Source of the DNA: an uncultured Lentisphaerota bacterium
GTDB lineage: Bacteria; Verrucomicrobiota; Kiritimatiellia; CAIQIC01
Reading direction: 5' to 3'
NCBI GenBank assembly: GCA_903889245.1
Contig: CAISWQ010000003.1
Location: 1-62,256 of the forward strand
DNA length: 62,256 nucleotides
The notes under the pieces are model-generated. The model worked only from the letters and a program-made list of their open reading frames with translations. It made no database searches and had not been told where the DNA came from. Below are positions 34,351 to 43,649 of the stretch, one piece after another (within the stretch, counting starts at the first letter, position 1; each line of letters begins with the position of its first letter). The position numbers and the translations under genes are program-made.

Positions 34351-35208
34351 ATGACCAGTGACAAAAAACCGCTGCGCATTGATGCCCACCACCATTTCTG
34401 GAAATACGAGCCGGTCGAGTTCGGCTGGATTGATGACACGATGGCCGCGATCCGGCGCGATTTTCTGCCGGGACATCTGAAGGCGGAGCTGGCGGCGGCG
34501 GGGCTGGATGGCGTTGTCTCGGTGCAGGCGCGGCAGAGCGTGGAGGAGACCGCGTGGCTGCTGGGTATGGCGGAAAATTTCGACTTCATCAAGGGCGTCG
34601 TCGGCTGGGTGCCGCTCGCGCTTCCAACGGTTGGAAAAACGCTCGAAAAATTTTCCAAGCATTGGAAACTCCGCGGCGTTCGCCACGTGGTGCAGGGCGA
34701 GCCGGACGACCGCTTTATCCTCGGCGACGAATTCAACGCGGGCATCTGCCTGCTCCGCGAGTTCGGGCTGGTCTATGACATCCTGATCTTCGAGCGACAT
34801 TTGCCGCCGACCAGCGAGTTTGTAGATCGGCACCCGCAGCAGGTCTTCGTGCTCGACCACATTGCGAAGCCCAAGATCAAAGCCAACGAACTGGAGCCGT
34901 GGCGCAAAAACATCACCGAGCTCGCGCGGCGCGAAAACATCTACTGCAAAATTTCCGGGCTCGTGACCGAGGCCGATTACCAGACGTGGACCGAGGCGCA
35001 GTTGCAGCCCTATCTCGAAACTGTGTTCGCGGCGTTCGGCCCGCGCCGGCTGATGTTCGGAAGCGACTGGCCGGTCTGCCGCGTCGCCTGCGATTACAAA
35101 CGCTGGGTGGAACTCGTCGGCCGCTTCATCGCCAACCTTTCCGCCGACGAGCAGGCGCGCATCATGGGCGGCACGGCGGTCGAGGCCTATGGATTGAAGA
35201 ATGGTTGA
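34351..35208 (+). CDS. amidohydrolase-2 lactonase, probable L-fucono-1,5-lactonase
   Basis: 285 residues, TIM-barrel amidohydrolase. The metal-binding start is DAHHHFWKY (residues 11-19). The family stretch [12 protein letters not shown] is at about 109-120, and FGSDWPVCR near 240 supplies the last metal-ligand Asp. It hydrolyses fuconolactone to fuconate, the step after fucose dehydrogenase. Residues 91-106 are encoded by two copies of the window's 31-bp-pitch palindrome, yet the segment seems the normal length for the family (from memory). Start at 34351. Confidence 0.85.
   Translation: MTSDKKPLRIDAHHHFWKYEPVEFGWIDDTMAAIRRDFLPGHLKAELAAAGLDGVVSVQARQSVEETAWLLGMAENFDFIKGVVGWVPLALPTVGKTLEKFSKHWKLRGVRHVVQGEPDDRFILGDEFNAGICLLREFGLVYDILIFERHLPPTSEFVDRHPQQVFVLDHIAKPKIKANELEPWRKNITELARRENIYCKISGLVTEADYQTWTEAQLQPYLETVFAAFGPRRLMFGSDWPVCRVACDYKRWVELVGRFIANLSADEQARIMGGTAVEAYGLKNG
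34622..34667. repeat. palindrome pair inside the fuconolactonase gene
   Basis: Cores TTCCAACGGTTGGAA (centre 34629) and TTCCAAGCATTGGAA (centre 34660), pitch 31, are fully inside the coding sequence (residues 91-106). They match the intergenic family in core, pitch and A/T flanks. Confidence 0.9.
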
Positions 35209-35282
35209 TGGATGATGGTGGATGGCGGAAGCGATCCACAGATTACATAGATTTTCACAGATTGTTTTGCTGGTAGGAGAAG

Positions 35283-36302
35283 ATGATGAAAGCTTTTCGA
35301 ATCACGGCGCCGGGCCAGACGGAGATCGCGGAGGTTCCGCAACCGCAGCCGGGCGCGGGCGAGGTGCTGCTGCGGGTGAACATCGTGGGCTACTGCGGCT
35401 CCGACCTGAATACCTATCGCGGCAAGAATCCCATGGTCAGCCTGCCGCGTATTCCCGGCCACGAGGTCGCGGCGACCATCGCGGCGGCCGGCGCGGGCGT
35501 GCCGGCGGAGTGGGCGGTCGGGACGGCGGTGACGCTCTCGCCCTACACGAGCTGCGGCCAGTGTCCTTCGTGCCGGCGCGGGCGCGCGAACGCGTGCCAG
35601 TTCAACCAGACGCTCGGCGTCCAACGCGATGGCGCGCTGACGGAGTTCATCGTCACGCCGTGGCAAAAACTTTATCACTCGCCGAAGCTCTCGCTGCGCG
35701 AGCTGGCGTTGGTCGAGCCGTTGACCGTGGGCTTCCACGCGGCGGCGCGCGGCGAGGTGGCGGAGAAGGACGTCGTCGCGGTCTTCGGCTGCGGCGCGAT
35801 CGGGCTCGGCGCGATTGCGGGTGCGGCGTGGCGCAGGGCGCAGGTGATCGCCATCGATATCGACGATGCGAAGCTCGACCTCGCGCACCAGGCCGGTGCG
35901 GCGCACGTCATCAACTCGGCGAAGCTGAACCTGCACGAGACGCTCGCGAAGCTGACGGGCGGCGGGCCGGACGTGGTGATCGAGGCCATCGGCCTGCCGC
36001 AGACCTTCCGCGCCGCGGTCGAGGAGGTCGCCTTCACGGGCCGCGTGGTCTATATCGGCTACGCGAAGGAGGCCGTCGCCTACGAGACGAAATATTTCGT
36101 GCAGAAGGAAGTGGATATCCGCGGCTCGCGCAACGCGCAACCGGAGGATTTCCGCGCGGTCATCAGCCTGCTGGAGACCGGCCTGTTCCCGCTCGAACGT
36201 ATCGTGACGCACACGTTCGCCTTTGAAAAAGCTGGCGAAGGCTTGGCGCTTTGGGATAAGAATCCCGCCGCTGTTACCAAGATGCTGGTCACATTGACCT
36301 GA
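35283..36302 (+). CDS. zinc-dependent alcohol dehydrogenase, probable sugar-acid dehydrogenase
   Basis: Medium-chain dehydrogenase of 339 residues. Catalytic zinc ligands are C38 (GYCGSD) and H60-E61 (PGHE). The structural zinc lobe is C91, C94, C97 and C105. The Rossmann motif is [10 protein letters not shown]. It is closest in style to L-galactonate/L-idonate 5-dehydrogenases and other polyol dehydrogenases. In this operon it would oxidise L-fuconate, or a later acid. Whether it acts at C5, or at C4 of a 3-deoxy acid, cannot be told from sequence. The start is ATG 35283 or 35286. Confidence 0.85.
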   Translation: MMKAFRITAPGQTEIAEVPQPQPGAGEVLLRVNIVGYCGSDLNTYRGKNPMVSLPRIPGHEVAATIAAAGAGVPAEWAVGTAVTLSPYTSCGQCPSCRRGRANACQFNQTLGVQRDGALTEFIVTPWQKLYHSPKLSLRELALVEPLTVGFHAAARGEVAEKDVVAVFGCGAIGLGAIAGAAWRRAQVIAIDIDDAKLDLAHQAGAAHVINSAKLNLHETLAKLTGGGPDVVIEAIGLPQTFRAAVEEVAFTGRVVYIGYAKEAVAYETKYFVQKEVDIRGSRNAQPEDFRAVISLLETGLFPLERIVTHTFAFEKAGEGLALWDKNPAAVTKMLVTLT

Positions 36303-36320
36303 ACGAAAAAGGAGTCCGAC

Positions 36321-36755
36321 ATGCTGAAGGGAATATCGCCGCTGTTGAGTCCGGAATTGCTCGCGCTGCTGTGCCGCATGGGGCATGGCGACGAGATCGT
36401 CCTCGCCGACGCGCACTTTCCCGGCGACACGATGGGCCAGCGCGTGCTGCGCGCCGATGGCCTGAAGATCGCCGACCTGATTGACGCGATCCTGCCGGTC
36501 TTCGAACTCGATAGCTATGTGGAGGCGCCGCTGGTCATGATGGCCGCCGTGCCGGGCGACAAGCTTGACCCGAAGGTCGAGCGCGCCTACCGCGCCGCCG
36601 TCGACCGCCACGCGCCCAAGACGCCGCCGATCGCGCGCTTGGAGCGTTTCGCTTTCTATGACCGCGCCAGGCAGGCCTTCGCCGTCCTCATGACCGGCGA
36701 GACCGCGAAGTACGGCAACATCATTCTCAAGAAGGGCGTCACGCCCGTCCACTAA
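36321..36755 (+). CDS. fucU: L-fucose mutarotase (RbsD/FucU family)
   Basis: 144 residues. It interconverts alpha and beta anomers of L-fucose so that the dehydrogenase gets its preferred form. The N-terminal [14 protein letters not shown] carries the catalytic His22, and [11 protein letters not shown] near the end holds the family Tyr/Asn. It lies 18 bases after the dehydrogenase and 10 bases before fucP, within the operon. GGAG lies 8 bases before the ATG. Confidence 0.93.
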   Translation: MLKGISPLLSPELLALLCRMGHGDEIVLADAHFPGDTMGQRVLRADGLKIADLIDAILPVFELDSYVEAPLVMMAAVPGDKLDPKVERAYRAAVDRHAPKTPPIARLERFAFYDRARQAFAVLMTGETAKYGNIILKKGVTPVH

Positions 36756-36765
36756 AGGAGCCGCC

Positions 36766-38070
36766 ATGAAAATGTTCACCACGCAAGATGGAAAAAACCT
36801 GTTCGTCACCTTCGCCCTCGTGACGACGCTGTTCCTGCTCTGGGGCTTCTGCAACGGGATGATTGACATCCTGAACAAGCACTTCCAGAACACCCTGCAC
36901 ATCAACAAATTTCAGTCGGGCTTCGTGCAGTTCGCGAACTACCTCGGCTACTTCCTGATGGCGATCCCCGCCGGCCTGCTCGCGAAGAGGTTCGGCTACA
37001 AGGGCGGCATCATCATCGGCCTCGTGCTGATCGCGGCCGGCGCGTTCTGGTTCATCCCGGCGACGAAGATCGGCACCTACTGGGCGTTCCTCACGGGCCT
37101 GTTCATCCTCGCCACCGGCATGACCTGCCTCGAGACCATAGCCAACCCCTACGCCACCGTGCTCGGCCCGCCGGAGTCCGGCGCGACGCGCATCAACATG
37201 GCGCAGACCTTCAACGGCCTCGGCTGGATCCTCGGCCCGATCGTCGGCGGCTACTTCGTCTTCGGCAAGACCGGCGGCGAAGGCGCGGCCGCGGCCACCG
37301 CCGCGGTGGAAACCGCCAGCAACGCCGGGCTCTACATCCCCTACATGGGCGTCGGCATCGTGGTGACGATTCTCATCATCGTCTTCGCCATGGCCAACAT
37401 CCCCGACTTGCACAACGAGGAAGAGGTCAAGGCCGAGGCCACCGGCAAGGCCGTCAAGCCGCTGTGGACGCGCCAGCACTTCACGCTCGGCGTGCTCGCG
37501 CAATTCCTCTACGTCGCGGCGCAGACCGGCATCTTCAGCTTCTTCATCAACTACCTCGTCGAAAACGTCCAGGGTATGACCGACATGAAGGCCAAGGACT
37601 GGCTCGGCGTCGGCGGTTTCGGCCTGTTCATGGCCGGCCGCTTCTGTGGCAGCTTCGTCGTTGGCCTGATGAAACCGCAGAAGGCGCTCACGATTTATGC
37701 CGTGATCTGCTTCGTCCTCTCGCTGCTCGCGATGGCCGGCTTGGGCATGGTCGGCGTCGTCGCGCTCTTCGGCACGTTCTTCTTCATGTCCATCATGTTC
37801 CCGACCATCTTCGCGTTGAGTATCCGCGGCCTTGGCGAGCACACCAAGCTCGGTTCCTCGCTCCTCGTCATGTCCATCGTCGGCGGCGCCATCTGCCCGC
37901 CCCTCATGGGCTGGATCGCCGACATCAGCTCGATGAAGGTGGGCTTTGCCATCCCGACCGTCTGCTTCATCTTTATCGCCATCTACGGCTTACTCTGGAA
38001 GAAACTCGAGAGCAAGGACGCCGGCGAGGGCGGCAGCGATGAGCCGGTTTCGGTCCGCCCGGTGCACTGA
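36766..38070 (+). CDS. fucP: L-fucose:H+ symporter, MFS family
   Basis: 434 residues with twelve hydrophobic segments. The first-helix motif WGFCNGMIDILNKHFQ contains the proton-coupling Asp, and CLETIANPYATVLG holds the helix-4 Glu. Both are hallmarks of FucP. GGAG precedes the ATG. It imports L-fucose for the surrounding oxidative genes. The related glucose/galactose permeases share these motifs, but the FucU neighbour favours fucose. Confidence 0.92.
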   Translation: MKMFTTQDGKNLFVTFALVTTLFLLWGFCNGMIDILNKHFQNTLHINKFQSGFVQFANYLGYFLMAIPAGLLAKRFGYKGGIIIGLVLIAAGAFWFIPATKIGTYWAFLTGLFILATGMTCLETIANPYATVLGPPESGATRINMAQTFNGLGWILGPIVGGYFVFGKTGGEGAAAATAAVETASNAGLYIPYMGVGIVVTILIIVFAMANIPDLHNEEEVKAEATGKAVKPLWTRQHFTLGVLAQFLYVAAQTGIFSFFINYLVENVQGMTDMKAKDWLGVGGFGLFMAGRFCGSFVVGLMKPQKALTIYAVICFVLSLLAMAGLGMVGVVALFGTFFFMSIMFPTIFALSIRGLGEHTKLGSSLLVMSIVGGAICPPLMGWIADISSMKVGFAIPTVCFIFIAIYGLLWKKLESKDAGEGGSDEPVSVRPVH

Positions 38071-38081
38071 CGCGGATGCCG

Positions 38082-38191
38082 TTCCAAGGCTTGGAAATTT
38101 CCGCGTGGTTTTTTCCAAGGCTTGGAAAACTTGACCGCGAAACTGTCCAAGGCTTGGAAAAACCGACGATGTAGGTTTCCAATCCTTGGAA
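38082..38191. repeat. palindrome array 8, four units
   Basis: Cores are centred at 38089, 38120, 38152 and 38184 (pitch 31, 32 and 32). The array fills the 141-base gap between fucP and the epimerase-like gene and is the longest after array 1. Confidence 0.95.
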
Positions 38192-38211
38192 AACGTTGAA
38201 AGGGATCTGAC

Positions 38212-39462
38212 ATGAAACAGCTCGAAAAATTCAGCATGGGCGTCGGTGATCGCTTCGGCCGCGAGGGTGGCGCGCAACTGGCCGCGTTCATCAAGGCGAA
38301 GGCCGCCGGCGTCGAGATCGCGCCGGTCTGGAACAAGTCCAACCGCGAGCACCAGATCATCCATACCGCGCCGCCGGCCGTCCGCTGCGAGGCCGATTCC
38401 GCCGTCCGCGCCGCCGGCTGGAAGGGCGGCTATCACGTGGATGCCGACCACATCAGCCTCAAGAATGTGGATGGCTTCATCGCGGCCAGCGACTTCTTCA
38501 CGCTCGATGTCGCCGACTTCACCGGCAAGCCCGCCGAGGCCGACGCGATCAAGGCGTTCGCCGCACGCCACGCCCACCTGGCCGGCGCGTTGAAGATACC
38601 CGGCGTCACCGAGACCTATCACACCACGCCGCACCAGATTGAAAAAATCGCGGCGAAATACCTGCTCGCCGTGCAGGAGGCGGGGAAGATCTACCGCCAC
38701 GTCGCGGCGCAGAAGGGCGCGGAAAACTTCATCACCGAGGTCTCGATGGACGAGACCGACGCGCCCCAGACGCCGCTGGAGATGCTCTTCATCCTCGCCG
38801 CCATCGCAGATGAGAAGATCCCCGCGCAGACCATCGCGCCGAAGTTCACCGGCCGGTTCAACAAGGGCGTGGACTACGTCGGCGACGTTGCGCAGTTCGA
38901 GAAGGAGTTCAACGACGACCTCGCCGTGATCGCCTTTGCCGTGCGCCAGTTCGGGCTGCCGGCGAGCCTCAAGCTCTCGGTGCATTCGGGCAGCGACAAG
39001 TTCTGCATCTACGGCCCGATCCGCCGTGCGCTCCAGCGCACCGGCGCGGGATTGCACCTGAAGACCGCGGGCACCACGTGGCTGGAGGAATGCGCCGGGC
39101 TCGCGCTCGCCGGCGGCTACGGCCTGACGCTCGCGCGCGAAATCTATGCCGGCGCGCTCGCGCGCTTCGACGAGATGTGCGGCCCCTACGCCACCGTGAT
39201 TGACATCCACCGCCACAAGCTGCCGACCGCCGCCGAGGTCAACATGTGGACCGGCGCGCAGTTCGCCGCCGCGCTGCGGCACGACCAGCAGAACCCTGCG
39301 TTCAACCCCAACTTCCGGCAACTGCTGCACGTCGGCTACAAGGTAGCCGCAGAAAAAGGCGCGGCCTTCATCCAGGCCCTCGACGAGAACCGCAACTGCA
39401 TCGCCGACCTCGTCACCGACAACCTCTTCGAGAAGCACATGCGCCCGCTGTTCCTTGGTTAA
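38212..39462 (+). CDS. UxaE-like tagaturonate epimerase family protein
   Basis: 416 residues resembling UxaE, which epimerises D-tagaturonate to D-fructuronate. Motifs: MGVGDRFG at the start, YHVDADHI, SMDETDAPQTPLEM, KGVDYVGDVAQFEKEF, and SVHSGSDKF followed by LKTAGTTWLEE; these supply metal-binding Asp, Glu and His. It is last in the L-fucose operon, after a four-unit palindrome array. In this context its substrate may be the methyl (1-deoxy) analogue of tagaturonate, formed if the operon dehydrogenase oxidises L-fuconate at C5. GGGAT lies about 9 bases upstream. Confidence 0.83.
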   Translation: MKQLEKFSMGVGDRFGREGGAQLAAFIKAKAAGVEIAPVWNKSNREHQIIHTAPPAVRCEADSAVRAAGWKGGYHVDADHISLKNVDGFIAASDFFTLDVADFTGKPAEADAIKAFAARHAHLAGALKIPGVTETYHTTPHQIEKIAAKYLLAVQEAGKIYRHVAAQKGAENFITEVSMDETDAPQTPLEMLFILAAIADEKIPAQTIAPKFTGRFNKGVDYVGDVAQFEKEFNDDLAVIAFAVRQFGLPASLKLSVHSGSDKFCIYGPIRRALQRTGAGLHLKTAGTTWLEECAGLALAGGYGLTLAREIYAGALARFDEMCGPYATVIDIHRHKLPTAAEVNMWTGAQFAAALRHDQQNPAFNPNFRQLLHVGYKVAAEKGAAFIQALDENRNCIADLVTDNLFEKHMRPLFLG

Positions 39463-39567
39463 GACGAGCCTCCTCATCGTTATACCCACCCCGGAAACAG
39501 CGGGTCTCTCTTGGAAAAAGCGGGAGGTCGGGTATGTTGGCGCGCAACCGGAACCGCGAGGTGAGCC

Positions 39568-40236
39568 ATGCGATTTGAAGAGTTTCCATCGGCCGCGCAG
39601 TTGACCGCCGCCTTGGTGGAGTTGTTGACGGCGGAAGTGGTGCGGAAGTCGGCGCAGCCGCGATTGATGATGCTCGCGGGTGGACGCACGCCGCTGGAAG
39701 CCTACGCGCAGATCGCGGCGCGCGGTGTCGTGGGCGACGCCAACCTGTACCTTTGCTTGAGCGATGAGCGCTATGTGCCGGTGACGGCGCCGGAGAGCAA
39801 CGCCGGGCAGGTCGCGCCGCTGGTGCGCGCGCTGCACCTGCCGCCGGCGCGCGTGCTGTTCCCCAACACGACCCTGCCGCTGGCGGAAGCCGTCCGCGAC
39901 TGGGGCCACCAGTTCGCCGGCTTCCTGCAACGTGGCGGTCAGCTCCCGCTCGGCATCCTCGGCTTGGGCGCGGATGGCCACACGGCCTCGCTGTTTTCCC
40001 TCGACGATGTCGAGCGCAGCCGCGGCCTGCTGGCGTTGCCGGTGACGCACCCGAACGGCTCGCAACGCATCTCGCTGGGCGCGGATTTGCTCGCGAAGTT
40101 CGAGCGGCTGGTGATCGTCACCGCCGGCGCGGAAAAACAGCCGATGGTCGAGCGGTTGCGTGCCGCGCCGCTGACGATCCCGGCGGGCGCGGCGACGGCG
40201 CGCGCGCCGCGCGTGGAATGCTGGTTCGCCGATTGA
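39568..40236 (+). CDS. pgl: 6-phosphogluconolactonase
   Basis: 222 residues of the DevB/SOL family, which hydrolyses 6-phosphogluconolactone in the oxidative pentose phosphate pathway. Visible motifs: LAGGRTPLEAYA, LSDERYVP, ESNAGQV, GLGADGHTASLFS and ISLGADLL. Its length is normal, and GAGGTGAG precedes the ATG. It is 105 bases downstream of the epimerase-like gene, so it may be read through from the operon or have its own promoter. A sugar-lactone role in fucose use is possible but the motifs are classic Pgl. Confidence 0.92.
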   Translation: MRFEEFPSAAQLTAALVELLTAEVVRKSAQPRLMMLAGGRTPLEAYAQIAARGVVGDANLYLCLSDERYVPVTAPESNAGQVAPLVRALHLPPARVLFPNTTLPLAEAVRDWGHQFAGFLQRGGQLPLGILGLGADGHTASLFSLDDVERSRGLLALPVTHPNGSQRISLGADLLAKFERLVIVTAGAEKQPMVERLRAAPLTIPAGAATARAPRVECWFAD

Positions 40237-40283
40237 CCGCAGGGAAGGCTTGACTCGCCGGTGCGCGCCGCGAAGATGCGCGC

Positions 40284-42170
40284 ATGTTCAACCAACGCCA
40301 TACCCTCTGCTGGTTGGCGGCTGGGCTGGCCGTGCGCCTGACCGCCGCCGAGCCGTCCCCGCACATCCGGCTGGAAAATTTCCGCATCGAACCGCTGGAA
40401 CTGAAACTGGGCGAGGTGTTCACCGTGCGCGCGCAGGCCGTGGCGACAGGCGTCAAGCTCGGCAGTTTTCTGCTGCGCACCGCCGGCGAGGTGAAAAAGG
40501 AGGAAGCCCCGCCGGGCTTCACGCTCCAGAGCGGCGGGCTGGCCTATCTCGCCGCCGAGGGCAAGCAGTTCCTGCAGGACAACGGTCCGCGTGACCGCGA
40601 CCCGCGCGAGGGCGCGTTCGCCATCGAGGTCAGCACGCGCGGCTGGAAACAGGGTCGCCACACCTTCGCATTTTTCGCCAGCAACCGGCCGGCGACCGGC
40701 GCGTTCGCGGCGGCGCGGCGCGACTTTGCCGTCACCGTGCAGGGCGACCGTGTCACCATCGAGGATACGGGCACGACGCTGAACGCCGCGAGCGGCGACA
40801 TCGCCGCCTGCGCGGTGGCGCCGGACGAGGTGACGCCGGGACAGAAGGTGCTGGTGCGCGTGAGCGTACGTGGCGCGACGGTCAAGGGCGTGCAACTCAC
40901 GAATCCCTATTACATCACCGCAGCGCAAACGCTGCCGGGTTTTTGTTTTGACGCGGAAAAGAAGAAGTCCTTCTTCGGCCCCGCGCCAGGGACGTTTGTC
41001 GCCGATAACAGCACCGCCGATGGCGACACCGCGGCGGGCGTCATCGCGCTGGAGTTGGACACGCGCGGCTGGCCGGCCGGTGTGCATCATCTGGCGCTCA
41101 ACGCGGTGGGCGCGGCGAACCGGGTACTCAACCAGCGCAACCTGGCCATCAAGGTGCGCGGGCCGCGCGACCAGTTCCGCGTGAGCGTGGAGCCGTCGGT
41201 CGTGTTCGGCCCCGGCACACACTTCGAGCAGTTCATCGCGCTGCGCGACGGCACGCTGTTGTGCGCCGGCAAATTTTCCACCGATGGCGGCCGGACGTGG
41301 CAGGGGCCGACCGGCGGGTTTGGCGTCGGCGGTACGCAGCTCGCCGGCGGCGCGGTGCTTGGCATGGAGTATCGCTGCCTGCCGGTGGAGGGGCGCGAGG
41401 GCTGGTATCGGGTCGCGCGCTTTTGCTCCACGAACAGCGGCCGGCATTTCGCGCGGACGCAGGCGGAGTTTTTCGTGCCGGAGGCGAAGGCGGCGCAGGG
41501 GCACGCGCTGCATCGCGGCCCGCTGTTCATGCGCTCGGTGGTGGAACGCCGGGATGGTTCGCTCGTGGCGCTGATGGCCGGCTGGTTCAAGAGCGACGTG
41601 GCGCTGTGTCCCTACGGCCGCGGCCGGCCCTACTCGCGCAGCTATGCGTGCGAATCCAGCGATGGCGGCCAGACGTGGCGCTATCTGGCCACGCTCGGCT
41701 ACGCGCAGCTTGGCAGCGAGGGCTATAACGAAGGCTCGCTGCGCCGCCTGCCAGATGGCGACTGGCTGGCGGTGTTGCGCACCGGCAACGCCAGCGATGC
41801 CAAGTGCCAGGACAATCCGATCATGTGGACGCGCAGCCGCGACGAAGGACGCACGTGGTCGGAGCCGGCGCGCACCGGTATGCAGGGCGCGTTCCCGAGC
41901 CTCGCGGTGCTGCCCGAGGGCGTGCTCGCGATGAGCTACGGTCGGCCCGGCGCGATGGTGTGCTTCAGCACCGATGCGGGACAGACATGGACCGACCCGA
42001 CCTGCGTGGATGCCACGCCGTATTCCGGCTACACCTCCGTTGCCAGCCTCGGCGCGGGCGAAGTGCTCGTCGGTTTCGGCGTCATGCACCGGCTCGATCC
42101 GCAGACGGGGCAGCGGGAGAACCAGTTGCGGCTGGCGCGCGTGCGCTATGAAAGGCTGATGAAACCATGA
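40284..42170 (+). CDS. secreted BNR-repeat sialidase-like protein
   Basis: 628 residues with a signal peptide (1-21). Two beta-sandwich domains (about 25-285) precede a six-bladed propeller with four Asp-box motifs (STDGGRTW, SSDGGQTW, SRDEGRTW, STDAGQTW). Arg-containing stretches (FMRSVVERRDGSLVAL, GSEGYNEGSLRRLPDG) fit exo-sialidase-like active sites. True sialidase activity is not assured, as many PVC homologues act on other glycans. No sialic acid transport or lyase genes are near. It lies 7 bases upstream of the SGNH hydrolase, probably co-transcribed. Confidence 0.8.
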   Translation: MFNQRHTLCWLAAGLAVRLTAAEPSPHIRLENFRIEPLELKLGEVFTVRAQAVATGVKLGSFLLRTAGEVKKEEAPPGFTLQSGGLAYLAAEGKQFLQDNGPRDRDPREGAFAIEVSTRGWKQGRHTFAFFASNRPATGAFAAARRDFAVTVQGDRVTIEDTGTTLNAASGDIAACAVAPDEVTPGQKVLVRVSVRGATVKGVQLTNPYYITAAQTLPGFCFDAEKKKSFFGPAPGTFVADNSTADGDTAAGVIALELDTRGWPAGVHHLALNAVGAANRVLNQRNLAIKVRGPRDQFRVSVEPSVVFGPGTHFEQFIALRDGTLLCAGKFSTDGGRTWQGPTGGFGVGGTQLAGGAVLGMEYRCLPVEGREGWYRVARFCSTNSGRHFARTQAEFFVPEAKAAQGHALHRGPLFMRSVVERRDGSLVALMAGWFKSDVALCPYGRGRPYSRSYACESSDGGQTWRYLATLGYAQLGSEGYNEGSLRRLPDGDWLAVLRTGNASDAKCQDNPIMWTRSRDEGRTWSEPARTGMQGAFPSLAVLPEGVLAMSYGRPGAMVCFSTDAGQTWTDPTCVDATPYSGYTSVASLGAGEVLVGFGVMHRLDPQTGQRENQLRLARVRYERLMKP

Positions 42171-42177
42171 GGCACCC

Positions 42178-43413
42178 ATGAAGACCATGGTCCCCACACC
42201 GGTCCCGCTTGTGCTCGCCCTCGCCTTGGCTTGGGGGAACGCTGTCGCGGCCGGCGCGCCCTCCAGCGCGGGAGGAACAATCCTGCACTGCGACTTTGGC
42301 GATGCGGCGACTTACCAGCCGATACCGAAACGCGAATTTGTCAGCGGGTCGCTGCCGGCGGGCTGGCACGACGAGGCGGCCTGGTCGAAAGCCGGCTGCA
42401 CCTATGCCTTCGAGAAGGAGGGCGGCCTGGGGTTTCTCCGGGCCACGTGTCCCGGCGAAAAGCGACTGCAATTCTTCCATCTCATCAATGGTTTTGCCAC
42501 GCGCAAGGCGTTCAAACTTTCCTTGCGCGCCAGAAGCCGGGGTAAATCTGAACTGAAATTTCGTTTGCAGGAGAGCGGCCAGCCCAGCTCGTTCGCCGCG
42601 GTGGACATCGGGTTGAAGGAGGAATGGGCGGATTACACCGCGATCTTTGCGAGCCGCCCGGCGGATGTGAAGGCGCTCGGGCTGCGGGTTTTTGCCGCCG
42701 GCCCTTGCACGGTGGACCTCGCGTCGCTCACGTTGGCGGAGTTGCCGTGGTCGGACTATGTCGCTCCAACGTGTGTGCCCACGCCCCGGCCCAATCATCC
42801 GGGCTGGCTCGACCGGTTTCAGCGCGCCAACAAGCGCATGAGCGAACAAAAGCCCGCCTTCGTCGTGCTCGGCGACTCCATCACCGGCGCCTGGGAGGCG
42901 CAAGGCAAGGATGCTTGGACGACCCACCTGGCCCCGCTGAACGCCTGCGCCTTTGGCATCGCCGGCGACGGCGTTGAACACCTGCTCTGGCGGGTGGAAC
43001 ATTCCGGCCTCGGTACGGATTTCCAGCCCGCCCTGGTCGCCATCCTCATCGGGGTCAACAATCTCTTCAGCGCCGACGCCGACGACATCGCTGCGGGGAC
43101 CGCCAAGCTCATCGCGCTGATCCGCCAGCGCTCGCCCACCACGAAGATTCTGCTCCTCGGCGTTTTCCCCGTGGGCGAGAAGCCGACCGACCCGCGCCGC
43201 CCGCTGATCCGGGAGGTGAACGCCCGCTACGCGAAACTGGCCGATGGCAAGCAGGTCTTTTTCATGGACCTTGGCCCCACGTTTCTGGAGCGCGACGGCA
43301 CCCTCAAGAAGGAAACTTTCTTCGACTTCGTTCATTGCACGCCGCAGTCCTACGCCCTCTACGCCGCCAAGCTGGCCGCGAAGGCCAGGGAGCTGATGGA
43401 GCGGCCGCAGTGA
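42178..43413 (+). CDS. secreted SGNH/GDSL hydrolase with N-terminal binding module
   Basis: 411 residues with a signal peptide (1-25). Residues about 30-190 form a beta-rich carbohydrate-binding-like module. The esterase domain follows: FVVLGDSITGAW (block I Ser), GIAGDGVEHLLW (block II Gly), ILIGVNNLF (block III Asn) and DFVHCTPQSY (block V Asp/His). This resembles PAF-acetylhydrolase/rhamnogalacturonan acetylesterase types, so it may remove acetyl groups from polysaccharides. It is probably co-expressed with the sialidase-like gene. Confidence 0.88.
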   Translation: MKTMVPTPVPLVLALALAWGNAVAAGAPSSAGGTILHCDFGDAATYQPIPKREFVSGSLPAGWHDEAAWSKAGCTYAFEKEGGLGFLRATCPGEKRLQFFHLINGFATRKAFKLSLRARSRGKSELKFRLQESGQPSSFAAVDIGLKEEWADYTAIFASRPADVKALGLRVFAAGPCTVDLASLTLAELPWSDYVAPTCVPTPRPNHPGWLDRFQRANKRMSEQKPAFVVLGDSITGAWEAQGKDAWTTHLAPLNACAFGIAGDGVEHLLWRVEHSGLGTDFQPALVAILIGVNNLFSADADDIAAGTAKLIALIRQRSPTTKILLLGVFPVGEKPTDPRRPLIREVNARYAKLADGKQVFFMDLGPTFLERDGTLKKETFFDFVHCTPQSYALYAAKLAAKARELMERPQ

Positions 43414-43449
43414 GCCGGCGCCGGGCGCGCTCACAAGGCTTTTGTGGCG

Positions 43450-43477
43450 TTGCGACCTTTGATTTAGCTGCTATTCT
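43450..43477 (+). promoter_or_regulatory. candidate tRNA promoter
   Basis: TTGCGA (43450-43455) and TATTCT (43472-43477), 16 bases apart, each match 4 of 6 sigma-70 consensus positions. They end 36 bases before the tRNA-Leu. The match is modest. Confidence 0.3.
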
Positions 43478-43513
43478 TGCCGCCGCAAGCCAACGCCAAC
43501 GGAACGTGACGCT

Positions 43514-43598
43514 GGGCGAATGGTGGAATTGGCAGACACGCAAGACTTAGGATCTTGTGGCGCAAGCCGTGGGGGTTCAAGTCCCCCTTCGCCCACCA
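43514..43598 (+). tRNA. tRNA-Leu(UAG)
   Basis: 85 bases including an encoded CCA. The acceptor arms GGGCGAA / TTCGCCC pair fully. The anticodon stem is CAAGA / TCTTG with loop CTTAGGA (anticodon UAG, reading CUN). A long variable arm (class II) and the T-arm GGGGG-TTCAAGT-CCCCC are present. Confidence 0.96.
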
Positions 43599-43649
43599 AG
43601 ACGGAAGCATGGAGTGTTGGAGTAGTGGAGTGATGGAAAGCGGCAAAGC

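Noticed and set aside
40284-42170. Sialic acid utilisation locus
   Set aside because: Only a BNR-type sialidase-like protein is seen. There are no sialic acid lyase, kinase, epimerase or transporter genes nearby.
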